Shown here one piece after another: positions 22,001 to 32,092 of a stretch of 64,000 bases of DNA (positions are counted from its first letter, which is position 1; the number at the start of each line of letters is the position of its first letter). The DNA comes from Pelomyxa schiedti (lineage: Eukaryota > Evosea > Pelobiontida > Pelomyxidae), in contig JAHLWZ010000805.1 of the NCBI GenBank assembly GCA_020536535.1, positions 1 to 64,000 of the forward strand, written 5' to 3'. A program made the position numbers and the translations under genes. The notes below the pieces were generated by a model. It searched no databases and was not told the DNA's origin. It worked only from the letters and a program-made list of their open reading frames with translations.

Positions 22001-24584
22001 AAGTAAACCACATTTGCTTGCTGTAACAAACAATCGTATATTGATCATCAAAGGAGAAAAGGTATTTCGAAGTGGTATTGTGATCTCCTCATTTTTTAAG
22101 GTTGTTACTGAAGGTCACTGCTTTGCTCTCACGGAAGTTATCAGTAACAGCCCCACAGAGGTATGCTATCCGTGGCTCAGCAAATTATTACCCTTAAATA
22201 TTGTTCTCCAGCTGAAACTGGTATTCAAAAACTCGGAACTTGATGTTATAGGCACAATGCCCAATGTGGATGCAGCTATCAAGTACATCAAACGCGCTTT
22301 CAAGCTCAACTTCTGTGGTCTGAAACCTGACCAAAGATTCAAAGTAACAGCAACACCTGCCAAAAGGTAGGGAAGTTTGTCTTTGTTGCCTTCTAACACA
22401 TTTTAAGGGCGAAGCAGATGGTTGTACCAGGTTGTTCTTGGACCAAGTGGAAATTACGTGGTTAACACCTCATTAGATCACCCTTGTGGCGGTTTTACTC
22501 CCACTTACAAATCAATGTGTGATTTCCTTGAACAACCTTGTAACATGGAAGTGTGTTGGTATGTCGACCACATGCCAAAAGGACATAAGGAGTTAAGACT
22601 AGGCAACTTCCAAGGTGACCCTCTGTAACCTCATAATCTCCCTTAAATATCCCAGAGGAAAGCGATGATCCCAATACTTCTGATCTACCACCTCTCCTAC
22701 AGACCTTATGGTTTGTTTAGAGTATTCGTTATTTCCTCTCAAGCTCTATAGGCACAATAACTACTTCACACTTCTTGAATTAAAAGACCGCTCTAAAGCC
22801 GACAAAGCCGTTACAGCACTAGTTGACCTTGTTAGACTTAATACGAATATCACCTCTCTGATACTCACCAGCGTCTCCCTTGATGACCGAATGTTCGCCA
22901 CATTGTTTGACGCCATGGCAGGCAACTTAGGGGTTGAGTAAAATTTACACATTTTATGTTGTTTACCCTACCCCAGTGCAAAATTGAGCACCTTGATGTA
23001 AGCGATAACCCAGTGTTCGATGAAAAAGCTTTGACTGGCTTGTGCAGCTTCATTCAATCAACGAAATCTGCACGTGGCCTGGTTTCCTTAAAACTGGCCA
23101 ACACTATTGCCAATCCGAAAGCCTTAGTGATGCTGTTCAGCACTTTGGCTACAGTCACAAAGGTTTAGTATGTTTGGGGCACTTATGAGATCTCAACCAA
23201 CACAGACTTCACCTGAGAGAGCAGTATCTTTCTTAGATCTTTCCCGTAACAAGATGTCTGACGCTGTCTCTCCATTATGCCAATGGCTCAATATGGGGCC
23301 ACCTTCCCTAAGGCACCTCAATCTTGGCAATACCAACCTACCAAACGATTCGAAAGTTATTATCACACTTATGACTGCCATAAGTGCTTGCAAGAATCTC
23401 ACATTCCTTGATGTTACTGGCAGTATGTAGCATTCTACCTAGCCTTTGGTAACTAACGAAACAAAGTCAAGATAACTCAGCCTGAGGAAGCTGTACCCAT
23501 AAATAAATTCCTTGATGAAGTGTGTCCGACGTCAATAAATTTCTCTGATTGCATAGCTTCTGCACCCCTTCTTCAGGTTTTCGTCTCTACAGGAAAAATT
23601 TAGGTCTAACAGTAAACAGAGTATCCTCCCTCTCCTGAAGACTGCAGTTCAAGAACCTGTGGGACGTATGAATTTGATACTTGCCAACAACAATCTTGGC
23701 CTTGCAGGGGCTCATATCCTCCATGACTATGGTAATAATAGGAATAACAAAAGTGAACCATCCATGTTTCTAATGCTGTACAGCACCAAAAACAAGAGGG
23801 CTGCTATCTCTTGACCTTAGTAACAGCGAATTGGTAAATTGTGCTTAATAACCTCCAACTGAACAATTTTCAGGGAGATGAAGGTGTAATATCAGTCGTT
23901 GATGGCCTTATCTGTACACCTTCAATCAGAGCTGTGAACCTCAGTGGGTGCTTTGGCGGAGTTCCTAAAGGACCCAAACCAAGGAGCGAAGTTGTGCACG
24001 CTCTTGTCAAGTTAGTGACCGGTTCTTGCCAAGTAGAAAGTATGCCTGCAGCTATTTTCTATTCCCAGCTTACATCTTTAGAACTCAATGTCTCTGGTGG
24101 CGTTAAGCCGACTCAGCAGTTGGGAAAAGCAATTATTCCCTTCTTGCAAGGACTTGCCAGTAATAATACACTTACCGAACTGGATATATCATCACACGGG
24201 TTTGGCAATAGCGGCGCACTGGCTCTCGCCGGTGCTTTGCAGGTTTGTAGTTCACCCAAAAAAAATCAAAGTATTTCCTACACCACCATTAGGTTACAAC
24301 CAAGCTGAAGATCATTTCTTGGGATGACAATGTTGTTGGACTTTCTGGTTTGTACTATGTGAGGGACTCTCTCAAGTGTGCACAGGTACATATGAGTTTC
24401 TCTTTCTTTTCTTTTTTCCCCTAACAAGCCTGTTTAGACACGGAAAGTGTTGTACTCATTACATGTACCATACAATGATATACAACTCCTGATGGTAGGG
24501 AACGTACCAGAGGAGGTAAAGAAGAAAGTGAGGGCAGTAACAACTGAACTTGAGGACCTTTGTACTGTTGGCAAAAGGTTGTGA
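19009..24584 (+). CDS. Ser/RD-rich RasGAP fused to a CARMIL-type PH-LRR protein
   Basis: The order is a poly-Ser-rich N-terminus (19009-19670), an Arg/Asp/Glu/Tyr-rich polyampholyte (about 19680-20130), and a proline-rich part with repeated GVPLGPPPG (20220-20405). A RasGAP domain (about 20450-21700) follows, with FRETSIV carrying the likely arginine finger (codon 20799-20801) and GLKYISDLLGP, EVDPR, RYINPAIFSPEQYGL and RRNLTLLSKVI. Then comes a PH-like domain (about 21800-22370) ending FKVTATPAKR, and the CARMIL-specific link CGGFTPTYKSMCDF to EVCWYVDHM. Leucine-rich repeats run from about 22.75 to 24.3 kb. A short helical end stops at 24584. CARMIL proteins bind membranes and actin capping protein; RasGAPs switch off Ras. 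The dimerisation and capping-protein-binding tail of classical CARMILs is not seen. Exons are continuous in theme and joined by many short introns. The function, linking Ras inactivation to cortical actin, is inferred. Confidence 0.85.
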
Positions 24585-24610
24585 TGGGAAAGTGTATGTT
24601 GCGTTTCGTA

Positions 24611-24616
24611 AATAAA
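24611..24616 (+). terminator. Putative poly(A) signal AATAAA
   Basis: AATAAA lies 27 nt after the stop of the RasGAP-CARMIL gene, followed by an A-rich run. The distance fits a cleavage/polyadenylation signal in a genome where the convergent neighbour ends about 100 bp further on. Confidence 0.45.
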
Positions 24617-24712
24617 AAAAAGACATGCAGTGTGTACACAAATCAATGTTTTCTTTTATTGGGTACTTTACGTTGTTGTTGCTTTGATTCAAAGAGGGTC
24701 CTGGTTTTCTTC

Positions 24713-26177
24713 TCAGTGCAGGTCGGTTGCATCAGGCGGAGCCCGGCTGATGATTGTTGGTAACTCAGTTAACTGGACATAACCAGGCCCTGTAATTACA
24801 CGTCTCCGGCGGTATAAAAACATAGCCAGTGACAGTTGCAATGTGGTCAGGAGGAGCGCAGGTATACCTTTGGTGAAGTTGGTAATAAATCTAAAAGCCT
24901 ACGATGCAAGCATACCAACTGTCAAAGAGTGATGAAGGGAAGCAGAAACGCTTGTAAAATACTCTTGATCAGACACACAATCTCTTGCTGTTATATTTAA
25001 GGGTTGGCTGGAGAGCAAGGTGGGCTCCATCACGGAATAGTATTGATTGCATTCACTAAGAGCGTAGGTACACAAACTAGGTACGGTTAGGGGTGATTTC
25101 TAGGTATTTTTCGTGCCTGTTATCTAGTTGATGAGATTGAAAATCCACGGAAACAAGCATGAACCACTGTGAAGAGTCTAAAGTAAAATTGAAGTAAAGC
25201 AGTGCTACAGTCAGTCCCACTTGAAGGGATCAGTCAGGAATACTATTAATATCGAAAATACCTGTTACGGGCCAGGTCAAAATAGACAAAGAGAGAGACA
25301 ATTTCTGTACAATTGCAGATGCGCCACTACAGTATCTGGAGATAATTCTTGGTTATGGGTACAGAAAAAAGAGGGATAAAAACTTTTTAATCCATGTTGG
25401 TTTGCAACATAGAAGGCACATGGTACAAGGGCAACAACAACATAGAGGTATGCTCAAGACACACCAGGCAACCATAGGAAGCACAAGACCCAAAATGTCG
25501 CAGACATACATCCCATCAAGTATGCTAAAGAGTATTAGGCTAATTGGAGGATAAGAAGCGAGAAAAAGTACTTCAGGGAAGGATTTTGTTCCATTTTATG
25601 CATAACGAGATTGGTTTCTACTGGATTGCAAGTATCATTTACAGTGGCACACAATTGAGGAAGCCTTTCATAAAATGAGATTACAGTGTACGTCGAACAT
25701 AATTGCTAACAGGTCTGAACTTGGATCCACGGTTGAACATAACGTTGGTTGGTCACTTATAGAGGTATTTGCAAGGAATTGGATGTCCTCTTTGGTGAGC
25801 TTTCCATAGATTCCATACAGCGTGAAACATATACCAACAATACCACATATCTTGAAACTAGATTGGTTTGGGAGTTGAACATATTTCCAAGGAGTCCACG
25901 AGCCCACAATACAAAAAAGCTCACCTGAATGATCAACTTTTTCAAAAAAGTGAGGTGAGGAGAAAAACCCTTCAGTAACGAAAGAAAAAGTTGTCACCTG
26001 TGTCACATTGTAGATGTGCCACCAAGATTTCACCGACATGGCTTTCAGTTGCTTTTTGGGGTTGGGAGACACGCAACACGGCTCCATCATCTTCTGCGCA
26101 TCGGCGACCCCGCTATCCCCGTATTCGTCGGCCGTGGGCGCCGCAGCAACCATCTCCACCGGTGCCTCGTCGACCAT
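24713..26177 (-). CDS. Hypothetical multi-pass membrane protein
   Basis: The first exon starts at an ATG and encodes a soluble N-terminus with a Cys-Cys pair and KSWWHIYNVTQ. Further exons, deduced by frame continuity, give MWYCWYMFHAVWNLW, a Cys-containing luminal-looking stretch (ATVNDTCNPVETN), and a strongly hydrophobic segment (DILGLVLPMVAWCVLSIPL) followed by CCCC. Another loop with two Cys and an N-glycosylation-like NIT is followed by a last helix (IPALLLTTLQLSLAMFLY), then RRRR and a short cytosolic tail ending at 24713-24715. The layout, helices around a Cys-bearing loop, recalls tetraspan proteins, but no family signature was found. One junction uses an intron of about 32 nt. Several exon borders are uncertain. 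It converges on the RasGAP-CARMIL gene with 128 bp between stops. Confidence 0.5.
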
Positions 26178-26429
26178 TTGCAGCGGGAGGCCTTATTTTC
26201 CTAGATCTTTCGTTATCTCGATTTCTGACTGCCAATGCAGCGAAGTGGGTTGGAAAACAAAGAGGAAGAAAAAAATATCAAAACGAAACAAAAAGCAACA
26301 AAAAGACAAAGCGTCGTTTTTCGCCAAAGAGACCCCCCCATAAGAAGTACTGGTTCACCGCCTCCCCCGTTGTGTACCGTTTTTTTTTACCCCCCCTTTC
26401 GTATCCCACAATAGCCGCCAGCCGCCGCA
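26178..26429. promoter_or_regulatory. Divergent spacer between membrane protein and PIP kinase genes
   Basis: 252 bp separate two divergent ATGs. The stretch before the kinase gene is A-rich then C-rich (pyrimidine runs near 26380-26400). No specific motif is identified. Confidence 0.35.
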
Positions 26430-29400
26430 ATGTCGTCGTCTACCACGACGCCCTCTGACTCGCCCAATTGCACCCCAGAGTCGCGACGTAGGCACCACAA
26501 CAAACAACATCAACCAACAGACCACCCCTCGTCAACGTCAACATCAACACCTTCATCACCCTCGTCCCCTGCCAAGGACGATACCTCTCAGCAACAACAA
26601 CCATCGAAAACAAGCACAAGCAACAGCAGTACCAGTACTAGTAGCAGTAACAGTAGTAGCAGTAGCAGTAGCAGCAGCAACAATAAGCCCGACGTAGAGG
26701 GACCAGCGGTCTCGCCGCTGTCTCTGGGAGGGAGTGGCGACGACGACCGGGGCGACCAGCAGAAACACCGGCACAAAAAGCACCACGGCGCAGCGGGCGG
26801 CGGTTCCTCTGCGTCGCCTTCGTCGTCTGCTGCTACCAGCAGCGGCGGGGGCACGGCGGCCCCCGATAACTCTGGCTCTGGGTCCTGCGTGGGGGGCGCC
26901 CAGTGTGGCGAGCACGGCGCGGCGAGCTCCCCGGGCAGCGGCAGCGCCCTCGCCGTGGGCCCGAGAAGCGATGGGAGGGGGGGTGGGGAGGAGGAGGGGA
27001 GCCGGTCGCCCGGGAGGAGGCGGCACGGCCACCACAAGGACGGCCCCCAAACCCCCACTGGCGACGAGGCGGCCGCGGCTGCTGCTGCTGCTGCTGCTGC
27101 TGCTTCCGCTTCTGCTGCTTCCCCTGCTTCGCCCTCGAGCAAGCAGGGGACGGGAGCGGGAAAAGGACCGGGAACGGGGGGAGACACGCAGGAGCCTGCC
27201 ACAGGGGGTACGCCGCCGAACCAGAACACAGCGGAGAAGGCCAAGTTGAGTGCAGAAGAGCACCCATCAACTGCCATGACCTCCCCGAGGCCCAAGAGAG
27301 CCAAGAATGTTGTAGATAGCACGGAGAGTGGTTCTAAACCTGCTCGGGAAGAGCCTTGCGAAGATAGTGGGGAACCGGACGACGAGAGTGACGATGGCGA
27401 TGACAGTAGCGACGGAGAATGTGATTCAGATAGCAACAACACCAGAGAAGACCAATCTGGTTCTGGTTCAAATGGAGCAAGTGCCCCTTCAGGTATGCTA
27501 ATGGTCCGGCGCCCTCCGCGGAGGCAGACAGATTCTAATCTAAAATACGAACAAAAACCTGCTCGTGACCGCACTACTTCCTGTCCTACAAGCACCGGTA
27601 CAAGGAGTAAGCGCGGGGCTGTTATACTGTCTTCTCTCCAAGACGGAGGTGCGCCACAAAGTTCAGCTGCCACAGAGAGCGAGTTCGGCCCTAATGAGGC
27701 ACATCTCTCCCAGGATATGAAGCCAAAGGTTTATCTCCTCGAAGCGTTTTCTCCTGTAACATTTTTAGATTGTTCTGGAGTTTGTCCCCAAGAATCCAGC
27801 AGGCATCATCAAGCCCTTAGCTGATCAACCCCGAATAAAAAACCCACCCAGGAACATGACAGAATTTGTTTTGGACTTTTTGTGTGCATTACGCACTTGT
27901 GTATGCCTTACTTGAACTGTTTTCCTGGCCAAAAGCCACTTGAATCACATTTGGTAGATAAACATGACTCCTATGTATATTCAGGACCCTGCTGCGCGGA
28001 GAAAGTTTGTCAGTAGTTCACTTTCTGCTTCCTCAGAATCTATTAATGCATTCCCAACTACCACCACATCGGCGACCCCAGTTTCACCACCACCTAGCTC
28101 ACTCCCAACCGAACAAGTTCAACCAGAAACGGTTAAAACAGATACGAACAAGGGTTCCCAGACAGAGTCAACAAAATCACCCCCAACACCGCACTCTCCA
28201 AGTATATCTGCTTCTGCCACGCCTCCTCCTACTCCACCCACTTCCCGGGCAAATCGTACAAATTCTGCACCTCAAGTACCTTCGCTTTCTCTTTCCCCAG
28301 CAACAGCAGCCACTACACCAGAAAAACCCCAAGAATTGGAAGACCTTGAATGCTTTCACATGATTCAGAAACACCGGATCTCAAGACCAGGAGCAAAACA
28401 TCAACTCAATGTTAAAGATTATGCTCCAATTGTCTTTGAGAAACTGAGACACCTTTATGGACACACAGCCATGGAATATTTGGTAATATACCTATCACTA
28501 TTCCCAATAAAATTATACTCAATTGGTTTAGGAGTCATGGTCAAATCCAACACCTCCTAGTTCATCAACTGGAAAAAGCGACTCTACTCTCATTTTTTCC
28601 CGTGATGGTGAACACTTGTCACTTCTTTCATCTCCTTCTAACTGCATAAACAGGGAAGTTTGTAATGAAAACATTAAACAAACAGGAAGCAAAAAGTCTG
28701 TATTTGCTTCTACCCTTTTATTACCAGGTAATTCCAAACAACAACAATTTGGCAGCCTTAAATTTTCTTCCTTTTCCAGCACATGGTCAACAATCCAGAG
28801 TCTCTTCTGCCTCGATTTTTCGGATTACATAGAATAGTGGGAAATGGCTATACCACCCATGTGATTATTTCTAATAATGTTTTTACTGGTAAAAAAATGC
28901 AAACCGTCTATGATTTAAAGGTAGGGCAGTTTGGTTTAACTCCTTGCACAAACACATTTGCCTCAGGGTTCAACAGTTGGGCGGCACACAGACCTCAATT
29001 TGAATCCAAATGCTGCCTTAAAAGATCTCGATTTCCAGAGGAAATTACCTTTTCCAAAAACTTTCCCTAAGATACCGTTCATTGAGCAAATTGCAATTGA
29101 TGCCAAGGTTTGAGAATTTGTTACCCTATTGAATTCTCCCATTTGCCACCAGTTTTTGGAAAAGCATGACCTTATGGATTACAGTCTACTTATTGGGATT
29201 TTTGATCCTCTCCACCCCACAACAAAAGTTACTAGTGCCACTCCCCCTTCCACAGCTCCAGTTTCAACCACAACATCATCTTCAACATCACCCACTGCCC
29301 CATCAACTCTAAAAGAACCGGAACCAAGCACCGAAGCCGCCACATCAAAATCGCCATCCAGATCAAAGGGGAAAACACCCACATCACCTTCAATTACCTC

Positions 29401-30162
29401 ATCACCTTCGCCTTCTGCCTCGGTTCCTCCTTCACCGGATTCATCAAGCACCACTCCAACTTTACTCCGAATTACCGCGGGCGCCTTAGCATCACATGCA
29501 CACAATATGCACAGTGGAGAAAATACTCCTCCCAGAAAAAAGAGTGTGTCTTCCCAACCCTGGAAAAGCTCAGGTTGACTTGTAAACGTAGAGGTGGGCT
29601 TTGTATGCTTCTTGGAAGAAACAGTTGCCCCACAGGTTGAACACATCTCTCACAGCAGACAGGCAGCAGTTATTAAAAACACAGCAACAACAGGTTTTCC
29701 ACAATTCATCTATCTCCACAAAAGTAGACACTACCACATACACTACATCGTACAGCACAACAACCCAACATATCTGTCATCTCAGTGAACAAAACAAAAC
29801 CAGATACAACAACACCATCAGTAACAGACCTCTCGCGAGAAATACCATGGCAGATTCTTCACGAAACACCCAAGTCAGACATGTATGTCATAAACAAACA
29901 ACCTTTCCTCTCACCCACAAATCACAATAGTAGCAACAAGTATTCTGTTGTACCAAGTAGTGAACTTCTGCCTGACGGAAACCCCAAAGAGGTTTTCTAC
30001 TTTGGAATCATAGACATTCTACAGCGGTACGATGGGACCAAGAAGTTTGCTTCTTTGGTGAAATCATTGAGACACGCCAAAGGAGGCCTTTCTACTGTGG
30101 ACCCGACTTTCTACTGTGAACGATTTTTGTCTATGGTCAATAAAATAGTAACAAATGAGTGA
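26430..30162 (+). CDS. Phosphatidylinositol phosphate kinase (PIP4K/PIP5K family)
   Basis: A long disordered N-terminus rich in Ser, Thr, Gly, Ala and acidic residues (26430 to about 28300, with poly-Ser and poly-Ala runs) precedes the kinase core. Core motifs in order are NVKDYAPIVFEKLRHLYG, KFVMKTLNKQE (likely ATP-binding lysine), LPRFFGLHRI, YDLKGSTVGR split by an intron near 28920-28967, and HDLMDYSLLIGIF at 29165. The end is FYFGIIDILQRYDGTKKF and VDPTFYCERF before the stop at 30162. The enzyme phosphorylates a phosphatidylinositol monophosphate to PI(4,5)P2 at membranes. The activation segment includes VDPTFYCERF, but type I versus type II specificity cannot be assigned by eye. A long Ser/Thr/Pro insertion (about 29210-29930) splits the C-lobe between DYSLLIGI and FYFGIID. 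There are about eight short introns. Confidence 0.92.
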
Positions 30163-32092
30163 AACAAAAAGACTCACGGAATTTCTTTAAAAAATAAGTC
30201 AACAACTCACTTTGCTTTGCGTCCAACAAGACGATACAGAGAATTAAGAGAATCCTTTCGTACGATAGGTTCGCAGTTCTGCAGGGTACACCCCTTCATC
30301 CACAGAGTTCTCACACAATATCTCTCCCCGAGCAAGACTCTCCGGTCAGGCCCCAATAATAGGTGAAAACATTTGAACTTCCCGCCCAGAATATTCCGTA
30401 AAAATGATTTGGGCTCTTTTAAACTCGGGATCTTCTTTTTTAAAAATTAACAAAGCAGTAAAGTACATGTGTGCGGCGGTGTGTGGGTGCGCGGCAAGCC
30501 CATGAGGTGGCAGCACGCACTAGGAGAGATCTCACGTATTTCCTCTTGTTTTTTTTTTATCCTTTGTCTCGTGGCTTTTCTTTCTCTCGCTTGTCCTGTC
30601 GTGTCGTCTCGTGTCGTGTTTGGTGGTTTTTTTCCTTGCTGTTTTGGGTTTTTTTTTTCCCCTACAGGCTCCTTTTTGTGCGCGAGATACGACGCTCTGG
30701 TGGGAGTGGAGGAGGCTGGTGTTGGGGCGGCTGGGGGTTTGGTGTGTTGGTTTTGCTGGACTCTCGTGACACGAGCGGGCTCTGACTCTCCCAAGTTTGT
30801 TTTGGGTTATTATAGTTATTATAATATTATACTGTGGGTTATAGGTTTCGTTTCTACAGTATTACCTTCTATTCTTTTTTGTTTTTTTTCGTGCAGATAC
30901 AGGTGCATTTCATTGAGATGCTGAGCGCCGCATTCTGCTGTTGCAGCTGGAAGAAGAGGGGGGGGGGGATCAACATATATCAATACCGGACGTGACGACA
31001 TTCAGTCAGTCCTAATCGGGTTTGTTGACGGCATTCAGTCTCGACCCAGATTGCCCCAGCCCACCAGTGACGACATTCAGTCAGGGTTGGGCTGGGAATC
31101 ATTTGGCTGGTGGTGACGACATTTTGTCAAACCAGTTCAGTCTTCCGTGTTTCCGTGACGACATTTTGTCAGGACCGGATTACTGCCTCGAATCCCAGAA
31201 CGTGTCACGACATTTGTGATGCTCTGGATTCAACTCCAGTCCAGTCAATAAAAGTTTGACGACATTTTGTCACGCTGGATTGGAATTCATTCCCCCTCCC
31301 CTCTCACTTGACTCCCGCTGACTTGGCTGACCTGCTTTGGCTGACTTGCTTTTCATTTCGTAAGAACACTCCCACTCCTCTACAATACAGGCACAGGTTG
31401 AAACAGGAGCAGCAGCAGCCGGCGCAGCAGCAGAGGCAGGAGGAACACTCTGGGGGGTCTCTAACCCCCAAGTAAGACCCCATTCCCAATTAATTTCGAC
31501 TCTTCTGACTTCCCTTCACATACACACTCTCCAGTGAACTTGAGTACCCCGACGGAACGAACACTCAGGTGAATTCCACTCTTCCGCCAATAAACAACAA
31601 CTTACTTTTCCCCCAGAGAACCCAGAGAGGCTGATGACAACAACTGCGGCTTTTCGCGGCTTCTTGAGGCTCTTTACGTTTCGCGATGGTCTCTCTTGGG
31701 GTCTCTTACGCTCTTTCAAGTGCACCCTCACCCTCACCCTCGCCCACACCCAGTCTGTTGTCTTTCCCCGTGCTAAATAAAACCCTTTTTTTCTTGTTAC
31801 ACATCTCTTTTCTCGATTCCCACTACTTTATTATCTTCACCGCCGAGATAGCCGCCACTATCCACCGATAGCTTGTCAGCGGACACGGGCTCGAACTCGT
31901 GTATTTGTCAGGGGACATTTCCCGAAAGACCTCAACAGTAACAAGTCGTTGTCAACAAGCATGCTTCTTTTGTGTTCAAGCAGTTCCTACACACAACAAT
32001 CATGGCAGTGGGTGGCCAGTCAGTGTGTGTGACCCCAAGTTCTTGTTGAGTCAGGCAAAGGAATAGCTCAGACAGAGCAGGGCCATTCCTTT
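30163..32092. other. Gene-poor intergenic region, about 1.9 kb
   Basis: No ORF here shows family features or plausible splicing. The region contains pyrimidine-rich runs (30540-30665), a seven-copy dyad repeat cluster (listed separately), and two AATAAA hexamers (31247-31252 and 31776-31781). Nothing else is recognised. In a genome where other spacers are mostly 50-460 bp this is exceptional and could hold a non-coding transcript. Confidence 0.5.
30993..31272. repeat. Cluster of seven dyad-symmetric TGACGACATT(TT/CA)GTCA elements
   Basis: Copies start at 30993, 31026, 31068, 31114, 31156, 31205 and 31257, so start-to-start spacing is 33-52 bp. Six copies are 16 bp with arms TGAC...GTC(A/T) around an 8-bp centre. 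The copy at 31205-31219 has arms TCAC...GTGA, a change in both arms that keeps the symmetry. The spacers between copies are not obviously repeated. This could be a transcription-factor array or a series of RNA hairpins. Confidence 0.85.

Noticed and set aside
26556..27673. Long minus-strand ORF opposite the PIP kinase N-terminus
   Set aside because: It reflects complement of poly-Ser, poly-Ala and poly-Gly codons; the plus frame leads into a bona fide kinase.
30469..30924. Plus-strand Phe/Cys-rich ORF that looks membrane-like
   Set aside because: It arises from T-rich and GT-rich low complexity; no ATG context, splice continuity or homology pattern supports it.
31870..31910. tRNA-like GGGCTCGAACTCG near 31.89 kb, also considered as a retroelement primer-binding site
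   Set aside because: No upstream A-box, acceptor stem or CCA-side pairing could be drawn, and no flanking long terminal repeats or reverse-transcriptase ORF were seen.
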